From positions 124,001 through 188,000 of the forward strand of contig NZ_JADKYX010000011.1 of assembly GCF_016093545.1 (NCBI RefSeq): DNA of 64,000 nucleotides, written 5' to 3'. Position numbers and translations under genes: made by a program. This document shows positions 7,759 through 16,706 of this stretch, in pieces. Position 1 is the first letter of the stretch; each line of letters starts with the position of its first letter. Source of the stretch: Massilia rhizosphaerae (lineage in GTDB: Bacteria > Pseudomonadota > Gammaproteobacteria > Burkholderiales > Burkholderiaceae_D). The notes under the pieces are model-generated. The model saw only the letters and a list, made by a program, of their open reading frames with translations. It did no database searches and was not told the DNA's origin.

Positions 7759-8334
7759 TCAGTGCTTCGTCTGTCCGGCCGTCTGCAGTTCACTCAGCAG
7801 CGCCTGGTTGAAGGCCGGGATGTCGTCCGGCTTGCGGCTCGTGACGAGCTTGCCGTCGACGACGACCGGCTCATCGGTCCATTCGGCCCCGGCATTCTGC
7901 AGGTCGAGCTGCAAGGTGGGCCAGCTGGTGACGTGCTTGCCGGTGACGAGGTCGGCGTCGATGAGCGTCCACGGGCCGTGGCAGATGGCGGCGATGGGCT
8001 TGTCCTCGCGGCCGAATTCGCGGATGAAGGTGATCGCCTCCATCGACAGGCGCAACTGGTCCGGATTGGCGACGCCGCCCGGCAGCACGAGTGCGTCGAA
8101 GTCGCCCGGGCGGGCGTCGCGCACGTCGAGTTCGACCTTGAACTTGTCGGCCGGGGTCAGGTGATTGAAGCCCTGGATCTCGTCGCCCGTGGGCTTGGGG
8201 GAAACGAGCGTCACCTGGGCGCCCTGCTGCTCGAGAAAGCCGCGCGGGCCCGTGTATTCGACTTGCTCCACGCCATCGGTCATGAGGATGGCCACCCGTT
8301 TGCCCTGCAGGGCCTGGTTCGTTCCTTTTTGCAT
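7759..8334 (-). CDS. DJ-1/PfpI-family protein, paralogue
   Basis: 191 residues, very similar over the whole length to the protein at 7036-7623: TDGVEQVEYTGP, DALVLPGGVANPDQLR, AICHGPWTLIDA and TSRKPDDIP. The nucleophile Cys and the acidic partner are kept, so both copies should be active. Predicted cytoplasmic stress protein (deglycase/chaperone-like or protease-like family). The start ATG at 8334 is preceded by a GGAGGTTACATGC-type ribosome site (plus strand gcatgtaacctcc). Confidence 0.9.
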   Translation of the reverse strand: MQKGTNQALQGKRVAILMTDGVEQVEYTGPRGFLEQQGAQVTLVSPKPTGDEIQGFNHLTPADKFKVELDVRDARPGDFDALVLPGGVANPDQLRLSMEAITFIREFGREDKPIAAICHGPWTLIDADLVTGKHVTSWPTLQLDLQNAGAEWTDEPVVVDGKLVTSRKPDDIPAFNQALLSELQTAGQTKH

Positions 8335-8425
8335 GTAACCTCCATGTCAGCGTTCGAAAATGGCTAGGCAGGAAGCGATTGTAGATTTGCCCGATCCGGA
8401 ACGGCGCGCGCAAGACATGGCCGGG

Positions 8426-9757
8426 TCAGCCGGACAGCGCCTGCCACACCATCCACAGGTTGGCGCCGGAGATGACGACGAACAGGAACCACGACAGCGC
8501 GGACGTCCACCACGCGTTGACGAACTGCGCCATCAGATCGCGCCGTCCCGTCAGGCGGATCAGCGGATACATGGCGAACGGCAACTGCAGGCTCAGCACG
8601 ACCTGGCTGCCGACGAGCATCTTGCCGATCGCGTGGTCCCCCAGCGTCAGCACGCCGACCATGGCCGGGCCCAGCGCCAGCGCGCGCGTGATCAGGCGGC
8701 GCTGCCAGCACGGAATCCTGAGTTTCAAGAAGCCTTCCATGATGACCTGGCCGGCGATGGTGCCCGTGAACGTGGAACTCTGGCCGGACGCCAGCAGCGC
8801 CAGGCCGAACAGGATGGCGGCCGCGGCCGTGCCCGCGACGGGGGCCAGCAGGTAATAGGCCTGGTCGATGTCCATCACGTTGCCGCCGCCCGGCTTGTAG
8901 AACGCGGCGCCGGCCAGCACGAGGATCGCGCCGTTGATGAACAGCGCGAGAAACAGCGACACGATGGTGTCGATGCGCGACAGCTTGATCGCCTCGGCAA
9001 GCCGGCCGCCATCCTCGTTGAGGTCGTGGCGCATGACGCGCGTCTGCACGACGGACGAATGCAGGTACAGGTTGTGCGGCATGACGGTCGCGCCGAGGAT
9101 GCCGATGGCGAGATACAGGGCATCGCGCTGCCCCAGCTTTTCCAGCGACGGCACGAGGCCCGCCACGACGGCGCGCGGGTCCGGATCGACAAGAAACAGC
9201 TCGGCGAACAGGCAGACGGCGATGGTCACGATGAGGCCCAGCACGATGGCTTCCAGCTGCCTGAACCCTTTGCCCTTGAGGCCCAGGACGATGATGGTAT
9301 CGAACGCCGTCAGCGCCACGCCGACGGGCAGCGACACGCCCAGCAGCAGCTTGAACGCAAGCGCGCAGCCGAGCACTTCGGCCAGGTCGCAGGCGATGAT
9401 CGACAGCTCGGCGAACGCCCACAAGCCTTTCGCATGGACCGGAGAATATTGCTCGCGGCAATGTACCGCCAGATCCTTCCCGGTGACGATGCCAAGCCGC
9501 ATGCTCAGGCATTGCAGCACGATGGCCGCCAGGCTGGACAGCACGACGACGAACAACAGGTCGTAGCCGAACTGGGAGCCGCCCTGGATGGCGGTGGCCC
9601 AATTGCCCGGATCCATGTAACCGACCGACACCAGCAAGCCAGGGCCCGCATAGCGCACGATCTTTTTCCATAGCGGATCGTTCTCCGGCACATTGACGGT
9701 GCCGGAGACTTCCGACGGACAGAACGGCGCGTTGGCGTTGGTCGGTAGTTTGAGCAT
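8426..9757 (-). CDS. mntH: Nramp-family divalent metal (Mn2+/Fe2+) transporter
   Basis: 443 residues with about eleven hydrophobic segments. The two metal-site motifs are intact: DPGN at residues 49-52 in the first transmembrane helix and MPHN near 226-229 in the sixth. These coordinate Mn2+ or Fe2+ in proton-coupled Nramp carriers, so import at the inner membrane is expected. The gene stands alone between the DJ-1 pair and cbpM, and I saw no clear MntR or Fur box by eye in the short upstream gap. A start a few codons downstream cannot be excluded. Confidence 0.92.
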   Translation of the reverse strand: MLKLPTNANAPFCPSEVSGTVNVPENDPLWKKIVRYAGPGLLVSVGYMDPGNWATAIQGGSQFGYDLLFVVVLSSLAAIVLQCLSMRLGIVTGKDLAVHCREQYSPVHAKGLWAFAELSIIACDLAEVLGCALAFKLLLGVSLPVGVALTAFDTIIVLGLKGKGFRQLEAIVLGLIVTIAVCLFAELFLVDPDPRAVVAGLVPSLEKLGQRDALYLAIGILGATVMPHNLYLHSSVVQTRVMRHDLNEDGGRLAEAIKLSRIDTIVSLFLALFINGAILVLAGAAFYKPGGGNVMDIDQAYYLLAPVAGTAAAAILFGLALLASGQSSTFTGTIAGQVIMEGFLKLRIPCWQRRLITRALALGPAMVGVLTLGDHAIGKMLVGSQVVLSLQLPFAMYPLIRLTGRRDLMAQFVNAWWTSALSWFLFVVISGANLWMVWQALSG

Positions 9758-9813
9758 AGCGGGAAGATAGCACGGGACGAAAATCTCCCGTGTTCCCTCC
9801 CGAGCTCGGCAGC

Positions 9814-10122
9814 TTAGCCGATGCCCAGCACGCGCATGCGCGCGCGCAGGCGGCGGATCTCGTCGGCCATGTCGACCACGAGCGCGGCGAGGTCCTCGTT
9901 GGCGTCGAAATCGCGTTCGACGCGCAGCAGGTGGCGGGCGCGCGCCAGGTCGCCGCTGCGGAAACGCCAGGTCGTCACCTGCACGCTGAGCTCGCTGCCC
10001 AGCACGCCCGCATGGACGTGGCGCACGACCCAGTCCGGCTCCACGTTGCAGGCGCGCGCCAGTTCGTCGAGCGTCAGCGCCGCGTCCTCCAGCAACACGC
10101 CGGTGAGAATATCGTCATGCAT
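9814..10122 (-). CDS. cbpM: Chaperone modulatory protein CbpM
   Basis: 102 residues: a MerR-like N-terminal helix-turn-helix (TLDELARACNVEPDWVVRHV) and a C-terminal coiled helix (DLAALVVDMADEIRRLRARM). CbpM binds the J-domain of CbpA and blocks its co-chaperone and DNA-binding activity. Its position directly after cbpA (3-base gap, same strand) is the standard arrangement and supports the call. Confidence 0.9.
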   Translation of the reverse strand: MHDDILTGVLLEDAALTLDELARACNVEPDWVVRHVHAGVLGSELSVQVTTWRFRSGDLARARHLLRVERDFDANEDLAALVVDMADEIRRLRARMRVLGIG

Positions 10123-10125
10123 CGT

Positions 10126-11076
10126 TCAAGCTCCTATGCGTTCGCGTGGGTTGAAGGCAAGGTCGCGCGCCATCGCCTCGTACAGCTCGCGCGCGCGGTC
10201 GCTGGTGGCGGGCGGCAACACGACGTTCAGCATCAGGTACAAATCGCCCGGCGTCTTGGCCGGAATGCCGCGTCCTTTCAGGCGCAGCTTGCGTCCGCTC
10301 TGCGACCCGGCCGGCACCGTCACCTCGACCGTGCCGGACGGCGTGGCCACCGAGATGCTGGCACCGAGCGCCGCTTCCCACGGCGCCACCGGCACATCCT
10401 GGTAGACGTGCGTTCCTTCGACGCGGTAACGCGCATCGGGGTTCAACTGGATTTCCAGGTACAGGTCGCCGGCCGGCCCGCCGCCAAAGCCCGGATGCCC
10501 CTGCCCGCGCATGCGCAGCTGCTGGCCCGGCGTGACGCCTTTCGGGATGTTCACGGACAGCGTCTTGTCCTGCATCGTCACGTGGCCCTGCGCGTCGTGC
10601 TGCGGGATGCGCAGGCTGATCGTCCGCGTGGCGCCCTGATAGGCGTCGCGCAGGTCGATGGCGATGGCGGCATGGATGTCCTCGCCGGGCATCTGGAATC
10701 CGCCGCCGCCCGCCTGCCCGCGTGGGCCCGCACCCGCGCCCCCGCGCGAGCGCCGGCCCACGTGGGCGAACAGGTCGTTGAAGAAATCGTCCGCGCCGGC
10801 GCCGCCGAAATCGAATTGCGTGCCCCAGTCCGGCGGCGGCTGGAAGCCCTCGCCGGGACGATGGCCGCGGCCCAGCTCGTCGTAAGCGGCGCGCTTTTCC
10901 GCGTCGCCCAGCACGTCGTAGGCCTCGTTGATTTCCTTGGTCTTCGCGTCCGCGTCCTTGTGCTTGCTGACGTCGGGGTGGTACTGCCGCACCAGCTTGC
11001 GGTAAGCCTTCTTGATCTCGTCCTGGGTCGCCGATTTCTCGACACCAAGGGTCTGGTAATAGTCCTTGTATTCCAC
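10126..11076 (-). CDS. cbpA: Curved DNA-binding protein / DnaJ-type co-chaperone CbpA
   Basis: 316 residues. The J-domain occupies residues 5-69 with the HPD tripeptide in QYHPDVSKH, followed by a short Gly-rich linker. The C-terminal half carries the two DnaJ C-domains (e.g. VNIPKGVTPGQQLRMRGQG and VTVPAGSQSGRKLRLKGRG). There is no zinc-finger domain, which separates CbpA from DnaJ. CbpA stimulates DnaK and binds the nucleoid in stress and stationary phase. It is the first gene of the cbpAM operon. Confidence 0.93.
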   Translation of the reverse strand: MEYKDYYQTLGVEKSATQDEIKKAYRKLVRQYHPDVSKHKDADAKTKEINEAYDVLGDAEKRAAYDELGRGHRPGEGFQPPPDWGTQFDFGGAGADDFFNDLFAHVGRRSRGGAGAGPRGQAGGGGFQMPGEDIHAAIAIDLRDAYQGATRTISLRIPQHDAQGHVTMQDKTLSVNIPKGVTPGQQLRMRGQGHPGFGGGPAGDLYLEIQLNPDARYRVEGTHVYQDVPVAPWEAALGASISVATPSGTVEVTVPAGSQSGRKLRLKGRGIPAKTPGDLYLMLNVVLPPATSDRARELYEAMARDLAFNPRERIGA

Positions 11077-11601
11077 GAGCGTAGCTCCCGGTCGGGTTGG
11101 ATGGTGATTGACCCGTATGTTGAGGCGGGGTGCTTGCTTTTCAATTACTACTTACCAGACGCTTGGTGGCGAGAAAGCTGCGCCCCTGGCCCACATCAGG
11201 GAAAGCTTAACGCAAGCTAAGCATTAATTTAGCTGAGGCTTAGGGTAACGGTTCCCTTCCAGCACATCATCGATCGATGGAAAGCCGAGATAGCTAGCTC
11301 CGCGAACCTGCAACACGTGACAGGACGTCATGAATCGTCGTGTCAGCAGCGTTTGACACCAGCTCGCCACAAGGTAGCGGGACCGTCATCGTGATCTTGA
11401 CGGCGTTATTACTGCCGTCCCGCGTTGCTCCGCTACGGCGGACCGGCTGTACTACTCGTACAGCTGCGCTTCTCGAACGGCAGTGCGGCCGCTAGCGACG
11501 GTTTTTCGAGGTGTCCTTAAGAAGAGCGGCAATAATCATTGCCTACACTTCAACACTGTGGCAGCATAAGAACTTATCTACATAACTCGTTGGAGTTAAC
11601 A
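11077..11601. other. Intergenic stretch without a supported gene
   Basis: About 525 bases between divergent cbpA and the PD-(D/E)XK gene. It must contain the cbpA promoter on the minus strand and the promoter of the gene at 11602 on the plus strand. I see no conserved frame, strong terminator or RNA. A short inverted repeat CTGTAC-TACTC-GTACAG occurs near 11448-11464. This is the junction between GC-rich chromosome and AT-richer accessory DNA. Confidence 0.5.
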
Positions 11602-12846
11602 TTGGCTAGGGAAGACTATTTGTTCTGCGAAATGGATTGGTTTTCGGTTGACCGGAATCAGCGCCAACAAATGGCGAATGAAATTGAGCGTCTTAATGGA
11701 GACAGGCTTCTAAACACATCAGTTGATGATCTTGCCCAGTATTTTACCGAGAAGTTTTCGATCGCTCCACCGCAAATTGATGTCGAAAACTTGGTGGTTG
11801 ATCAGCGTGAAGCACGCGTTGACGTTAGCCATGACCGAACGAGATTTTTCAGCGACCACGGTGGCCCACATTTTGTAACGGGAACAGAAATAGAAGTGGA
11901 AATTCCGTTTAGTGGTGAGGCAGACGCATTCAAAATACAACCGACGCACTACTCACTTAATCCACCACGCGCAAAAGTTTATGGATCAAATATTGTCTTC
12001 AAGATAGTAGGCGCAAGCTTGCAAGCCGAAGCGGTAAAGGCCCAAATCGACACCACCATCGTTTCGATTCAAGGCTATTTATCTACACTTAGGAATGATA
12101 TCAGCGGACTGAACAGCAAGCTCTTTGGAGAAGCTCGCCAGGCTATTGAAAGAAGGCGTATCAAGCTACTCGCTGATCGAAATGTGGTCTCATCTTTGGG
12201 CTTCAAAATGAAGGAACGTGATGGAGCGGCCAAGACGTATGTCACGCCAGAGGTAAGGCGAAAGATCACTCCAGTGATGCCACAGGCAAGCTCTGCACCT
12301 TACAAACCTGAGCCTACGCTGACTAACGTAGACTATGAGCACATCCTAGGAGTTATGCAGAACATGACCCAAGTGATGGAACTCAGCCCTTCAGCCTTTC
12401 TAGCCGTTGACGAAGAAGCGTTACGATCACATTTCTTAGTGCAGTTGAATGGCCATTATCAAGGCCAAGCGACCGGAGAGACCTTTAACTATGAAGGAAA
12501 AACTGACATTCTCATTCGCTCTGAAGGAAAGAACATCTTTATAGCTGAATGCAAGTTTTGGTCTGGACCTAAAAAGCTCATGGAGACAATTGATCAGTTG
12601 TTGGGATACAGCTCTTGGCGCGATACAAAAACCGCCGTTGTCATTTTCAATCGCAATCGCGACTTTTCTAAAGTTCTTGCCTCTATTCCTGGAGTCGTAC
12701 GTGCGCATCCGAACTACAAAAAAGATGCCCCAGGCTCATCGGAAACATCATTTAGGTATGTTTTCGCAAATCGGGATGACCGCAACCGCGAAATGCTTTT
12801 AACTGTTCTCGCGTTTGATGTACCAACAACGAACCGACACAGTTGA
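11602..12846 (+). CDS. PD-(D/E)XK nuclease-like protein, putative defence gene
   Basis: 414 residues from TTG 11602, which has GGAG a few bases upstream; the frame is open to 11539 but that longer start has no ribosome site. The N-terminal ~150 residues resemble no family I know. A central helical stretch (IQGYLSTLRNDISGLNSKLF, then ERRRIKLLADRN) follows. The C-terminal part carries D302 and E316-C-K318 in KTDILIRSEG...FIAECKFW, the D...ExK site of restriction-like endonucleases. AT-rich relative to its neighbours and facing the nuclease-like gene at 13217-14143. A DNA-cutting role in phage or plasmid defence is inferred. Confidence 0.7.
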   Translation: MAREDYLFCEMDWFSVDRNQRQQMANEIERLNGDRLLNTSVDDLAQYFTEKFSIAPPQIDVENLVVDQREARVDVSHDRTRFFSDHGGPHFVTGTEIEVEIPFSGEADAFKIQPTHYSLNPPRAKVYGSNIVFKIVGASLQAEAVKAQIDTTIVSIQGYLSTLRNDISGLNSKLFGEARQAIERRRIKLLADRNVVSSLGFKMKERDGAAKTYVTPEVRRKITPVMPQASSAPYKPEPTLTNVDYEHILGVMQNMTQVMELSPSAFLAVDEEALRSHFLVQLNGHYQGQATGETFNYEGKTDILIRSEGKNIFIAECKFWSGPKKLMETIDQLLGYSSWRDTKTAVVIFNRNRDFSKVLASIPGVVRAHPNYKKDAPGSSETSFRYVFANRDDRNREMLLTVLAFDVPTTNRHS

Positions 12847-12978
12847 ATTCACGCAGAAGCCACTCTTGAGACTATTTGAAGATGTAATTGAAATGCGCAA
12901 AACTAAGATATCATCTATTGTTCTGGCCTGGCTACTCTGACGGTGTTCTCTTAAGCTTCTTTGCGATTGCGTTCAAGC

Positions 12979-13095
12979 TTAAGTGAATAGTGGGTAATAG
13001 CTATCTTTGATCAGGCCAGCGTCACGCAGTTCCTGAATGATCTTGCGTGCCTCAATGGCCTTCGCGACAGTCTTGTCGGTTTGATCTCAAGTCAT
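12979..13095 (-). pseudogene. Small decayed reading frame
   Basis: On the minus strand ATG at 13095 is followed by a TGA at codon 3, then an intact run DKTVAKAIEARKIIQELRDA followed by GLIKDSYYPLFT and TAA at 12979. The peptide is coherent and protein-like, so a lost short gene or a frame with an unusual start is possible. No family recognised. The rest of 12847-13216 holds nothing else I can support. Confidence 0.3.
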
Positions 13096-13216
13096 TGGAT
13101 CTCCATACGTAGCTATCAGTTCAACAGATAACTTCTGATCGTGTATCTATTAATTGGGGATCACCGACTGGCTTCAAATAATTTAACAGTACATTTTTGC
13201 AACGCAAGCAACGCCA

Positions 13217-14143
13217 TTACAATGCATCTAGGTCAATCGCGTCTTCTACAAACTCAAACCAGCGCTCGGAAATCTCGAGATGCATTTCAATAAAATTTGC
13301 TGTCTTCCAAGTACCATCCGATCTGGGCTCCCACAACGAAAAATCAGTTGGCACGTGCTCAGTTGCAATGACTTTATTAGGCGGGACAGTAACTTCGCGA
13401 CTATTCCAATCAAAAAATCCGTCCGCCTTTATTTCAACTCGGTATTCTAGTTGTCTAGTCACCCTTTCTGCTCGAAAGACGATACTTTCACACAGTCGCT
13501 GAAGGCCCGGCTTGATTTCTATAAGCTGCGGCCTTTCAAACTTGGAAATCATTTGAACGATTTCAGTTTCGCCGCTCATTACGTCTTCGTGCTTCAATAG
13601 AAAGTTCGTAATACTGTCCAAAACTCTCTTGCCACGTATTTTTAATTCCTCAACAATAAGGTTCGTTACTGGCGCTACATCATCACAAAAATTCAACCAT
13701 ACGTTAAGTCCTCCCCACCGCCTTACGTCAGCAGTCCAACGCGTACAGATCAAAAACTGCTTGTTTGCTACATCGCGCTCTAAAAGAGATAAAGCCTGAA
13801 TACCATAATCTGCGCATTTTTCTAATGCTGGCTTTGCAAACCCAGAACGAGACATCAAAACCTTGAAGTTCGCGTTTACATCCCGTGCTTTCGTAACAAA
13901 AGCATCAACCTCGGGATTACCCACTTTCCGCTTTAAATCTTTACACTCAATTACACCAAGCATAGGCTGACCTGCGAACCGTCCTCGTATGACCACATCA
14001 AATTGCCGATGATGTCCAAGTCGGTCGATAATCACTTCGTTGTGTGTAACGGTAGAAGTCGGATCGATCTGAGCCTGCATGGCCGCGACCAGCTTCTCAA
14101 AAGCTATACCCGGACGTTCGAAAGTGGACATGTCGTTGGTCAT
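13217..14143 (-). CDS. Restriction endonuclease-like protein (Mrr-type PD-(D/E)XK fold)
   Basis: 308 residues. The N-terminal domain shows the fold early: F..LV helix (GIAFEKLVAAMQAQI), D49 in RQFDVVIRG and E66-C-K68 in LGVIECKDLKRKV, then a helix with KARD. This is the order of Mrr-type modification-dependent nucleases. Residues 150-308 form a separate domain of unknown family (TRQLEYRVEIKADGFFDWNS). AT-rich, convergent with the other PD-(D/E)XK gene 370 bases away. A second in-frame Met at residue 5 (MSTFERPG) is an alternative start. Defence function is inferred. Confidence 0.72.
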   Translation of the reverse strand: MTNDMSTFERPGIAFEKLVAAMQAQIDPTSTVTHNEVIIDRLGHHRQFDVVIRGRFAGQPMLGVIECKDLKRKVGNPEVDAFVTKARDVNANFKVLMSRSGFAKPALEKCADYGIQALSLLERDVANKQFLICTRWTADVRRWGGLNVWLNFCDDVAPVTNLIVEELKIRGKRVLDSITNFLLKHEDVMSGETEIVQMISKFERPQLIEIKPGLQRLCESIVFRAERVTRQLEYRVEIKADGFFDWNSREVTVPPNKVIATEHVPTDFSLWEPRSDGTWKTANFIEMHLEISERWFEFVEDAIDLDAL

Positions 14144-14380
14144 GTTGGCTTAGCTAGGTCAAATAAAGAGATATTAAACCTTACCACAGCAAGCCGAAAA
14201 GGTAAAAATTGGAACAGTTGAAGAATGAACGTATGCTTGCTCTTGAGTCCTATTGTGGCAGAAGGAGTAAAGCTCGCTGCATCCGCATGGATTGTGCAGA
14301 CCGCAACGCTGCAGCGAATCAAACACTTCGCGGCAGCTTCCGTCGTGTTGCGGTTGCGACTTCGATCAGCGCTTCGGCTT

Positions 14381-15019
14381 CGACTGTACAGATTTCAATA
14401 AATCCCAGGTATTCGCTGAAGTATGCAAGTGCTACCGCCACAGTTTAAATAAATCGGAACCAAGAGGCGTTCGACCACGCCTGCAAGTTGATGGGGAAGC
14501 TGAACCAACTCGATCATGAATACCGGTGCGAACTGCTGTAATTTGACGAATCGGGTTTTAGCCCAAACCCGCCGGTGCAGTCTGGCTGGGTCCGGATTGG
14601 TCAGACCCGTTCAGTCGAGCCATTGGCGCACCATCAGCGGGTCAAGGTATTGGGAGCGTTACGCCACGACGGGCAGTTGATCTGGACTACCCAGCAGTTG
14701 CCAACCAGGCGCGAAGATTTGATCGCTTTTTTGGTCAGATAGTGGACTTACCGCACTCGGTACCGCGCATCGTGCTGCTCGACAATACCGCGATCCACAA
14801 GGGGCAAGAAATGGAAAAATGCCGACGCTGATGGGCCAAGCAAGGGTTGCATTTGTCCTACCTGCCGCCGTACAGCCCGGAGCTCAATCGCATTGAGATC
14901 ATGTGGACGCATGCTAAGTACTTCTGGCGCCGCTTCGTTGAGTGAACGGAGCAGATCTTAACGAAATTCAGTCACTGATGAAAGGTTTCGGGGCTGAATT
15001 CACGATAAATTTTGCGTAA
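14381..15019 (+). pseudogene. Dead IS630-family transposase
   Basis: Fragments of one transposase in shifting frames: CYRHSLNK, then HACKLMGKLNQLDHEYRCEL, a TAA, FDESGFSPNPPVQSGW, IGQTRSVEPLAHHQRVKVLG, a frameshift near 14730, IVLLDNTAIHKGQEMEK, a TGA, LSYLPPYSPELNRIEIMW (the DDE end), another shift, then NEIQSLMKGFGAEFTINFA with TAA at 15017. At least two stops and two to three frameshifts make it non-functional. The N-terminal HTH is largely missing. It sits between the nuclease pair and the Hcp module and points to past mobility of this patch. Confidence 0.85.
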
Positions 15020-15032
15020 TTACTTTAACTAC

Positions 15033-15075
15033 GAATTCTGGCCCCGCACACAGAATTTCTGACTGACCCCGATTT
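15033..15075. repeat. Degenerate trace of the GGGGTCAGAGC element
   Basis: GAATTC at the left and TGACCCCGATTT at the right resemble decayed ends of the palindromic element found intact at 19924-20140 and 48126-48352. Only one inverted arm is convincing, so this is a weak call. Confidence 0.3.
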
Positions 15076-15139
15076 ATACAGCTCGCGTCGCGAAAAGAGC
15101 TCTCGAAAGGGCGATTTTAACAGCGCGATTAATCGGGGG

Positions 15140-15514
15140 CTAACAGCTACCGCCAGCAATGCTCTCCCCTGTGCGCAGATTAAACCCAATAAAGCACCTA
15201 TATCCATCAGAGGGCGAGAAGGAACACCAAACATGTCCCTTCCGGCGCAGTCGTTCTCCCGGTTCCGCACTACATGTGACCTTTGCATCCGGGTACAATG
15301 AATCGAAAATCTCTTTTGCACCTTGACCACTGATTTCTATAGATAGCTTGCGCTCATCTTTGGTCGGCGCCTGCTCGTCGCCCAGACCACCGGAGTAGAT
15401 CGTATATTCGGCTTTAAGCGGCTTCGACGGCGCCGGGTAAACAGGCTTTTCCTGCGCACGACTTGCGGCAGACAGTACCATTGCGACGGCGATAAGTAAG
15501 ATCTTTTGCTTCAT
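15140..15514 (-). CDS. Putative periplasmic immunity protein of the Hcp-linked effector
   Basis: 124 residues with a clear Sec signal peptide (KQKILLIAVAMVLSAASRAQ) and four Cys in the mature part (TCSAEP, WCSFSP, YRCFIG, GGSC), which suggests a disulfide-stabilised periplasmic fold. Its ATG overlaps the stop of the peptidase gene by four bases, a typical effector-immunity arrangement. No family recognised. Periplasmic location is what protection against a cell-wall-cutting effector requires. Immunity role is inferred from context. Confidence 0.6.
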   Translation of the reverse strand: MKQKILLIAVAMVLSAASRAQEKPVYPAPSKPLKAEYTIYSGGLGDEQAPTKDERKLSIEISGQGAKEIFDSLYPDAKVTCSAEPGERLRRKGHVWCSFSPSDGYRCFIGFNLRTGESIAGGSC

Positions 15515-15996
15515 TTAACGGACACCCTAATGTCAACATGAAAGTGGTCGTCGTGCCCCTCCCATGGCCTTACCCCATGAATATCCGGGTCGTTGAACAG
15601 TACCTGTCTCACCGACGGATGCGACAGGAAAATTGCGATGAGCTTTGCCGTGGCAGCGTGGTCATACTGATCATGCTCGAATCGACTGACACGAACCTGT
15701 TGACCATCGAATCGAAGCGCCCGTATGTCGACCTGTAAACCGTTCATGTGGCTGTGATGTTTAGGGTACACCGGGCCGCCTGCCTGGCTGATGTTACCAA
15801 TTCCAAATTTACGGTTGTCGATGGCCTGCCATTCACGTTCCACCCAGAACAGCACCGATAGCAGCACTGGATGGCCGTATTGTCCCGCGCCGTGCAATGG
15901 CGTGCCGTAGACGTAATAACCTGCGTCTTCAGGCGCTTGCGGCAGCATGAAATATCCGCGCGAATCCTTCGGCTGGATCGGAATTCCGTCAGGCAT
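15511..15996 (-). CDS. Putative T6SS effector: LAS-type (M74/M15-like) peptidoglycan metallopeptidase
   Basis: 161 residues, no signal peptide. H83-x2-G86-x3-D90 (HMNGLQVD) and H151-F-H153 (DDHFHVDI) form the HxxGxxxD...HxH zinc site of LAS metallopeptidases such as MepA and DD-carboxypeptidases. The region between (FEHDQYDHAATAKLIAIFLS) also resembles MepA. The gene lies 9 bases after hcp, has AAGGAG before its ATG, and overlaps the immunity candidate. Lack of a secretion signal with a cell-wall enzyme fold implies delivery by the adjacent Hcp. The N-terminal 60 residues may be the Hcp-binding part. Enzyme class likely; substrate bond not known. Confidence 0.72.
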   Translation of the reverse strand: MPDGIPIQPKDSRGYFMLPQAPEDAGYYVYGTPLHGAGQYGHPVLLSVLFWVEREWQAIDNRKFGIGNISQAGGPVYPKHHSHMNGLQVDIRALRFDGQQVRVSRFEHDQYDHAATAKLIAIFLSHPSVRQVLFNDPDIHGVRPWEGHDDHFHVDIRVSVK

Positions 15997-16005
15997 GGCA
16001 ACTCC

Positions 16006-16497
16006 TTATGCGACTTTGTTGCAGGCAAGATCCCATCCGCCGACCGTGCTTCCGCCGGCACCGCCACTAATCTTTTGCTGCGTGTACTTCCACTTCACCT
16101 TCGAGAAGCGTAGACCAATTTTGTCGTGCAAAACGCTCCCCTCGTGAACCGTCTGATCCATGCTGGCGATCATCACGTTTTCCAACTCGACCTCGTAATA
16201 CTTGACCGGCTTTCCGTCGCCGTCCGCCCGCATAAACTCCAGCTTCGCTTTTGGAATTGTCTTGCCCATGGAACAGTGTTGCATGAGAGTGGGCGATGAC
16301 AGATCAGCCAGCTTGCTGATCGAAAGGGTTCGGTGTTCGCACCGCTCAGCTGTATGGCCTCCGCTTGTTGACGCAGTCGCGCTCTTTGGCTGGGCAACGC
16401 CCATGTTCACAGATGAAAGCTCGATCCATCCTTGATGTGTGGAGTCTGCAGACTCGCCCTTGATACCGTCGATTTGCAGGTAAACGTCGATGGCCAT
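16006..16497 (-). CDS. hcp: Type VI secretion tube protein Hcp
   Basis: 163 residues from ATG 16497, chosen because MAIDVYLQIDGIKGESADS is the standard Hcp1 opening and GGAGG precedes it; the longer open frame upstream has no support. Blocks seen: GWIELSSVNMGV, ISKLADLSSPTLMQHC and YYEVELENVMIASM. Hcp hexamers stack into the T6SS tube and carry small effectors in the lumen. No vgrG or sheath gene is in the window, so this is an orphan hcp. It is followed at once by a peptidase effector and a periplasmic protein, making a three-gene module. Confidence 0.92.
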   Translation of the reverse strand: MAIDVYLQIDGIKGESADSTHQGWIELSSVNMGVAQPKSATASTSGGHTAERCEHRTLSISKLADLSSPTLMQHCSMGKTIPKAKLEFMRADGDGKPVKYYEVELENVMIASMDQTVHEGSVLHDKIGLRFSKVKWKYTQQKISGGAGGSTVGGWDLACNKVA

Positions 16498-16706
16498 GGC
16501 CCCTCCGATGTCAGCAAGTTCAAAGCACTGATCTTGCATCTCTTCCGAGTTGAAAATTTGACCAGTAACAACATTTGACGAGGTCACAGGACCGGGCTCC
16601 GGAAAGCACGGACTTGTCTCCTGACGCCATGTCGTGCCGTTTGATGCATGCATCTGCGCGGCCTAGCATCGGAGATCACTCATCACTCATCGAATGGAGA
16701 CTAGCC

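Noticed and set aside
11110..11160. Heat-shock (sigma-32) promoter of cbpA
   Set aside because: TTGAAA is present on the minus strand, but the CCCC box is only 8 bases away, well short of the required spacing.
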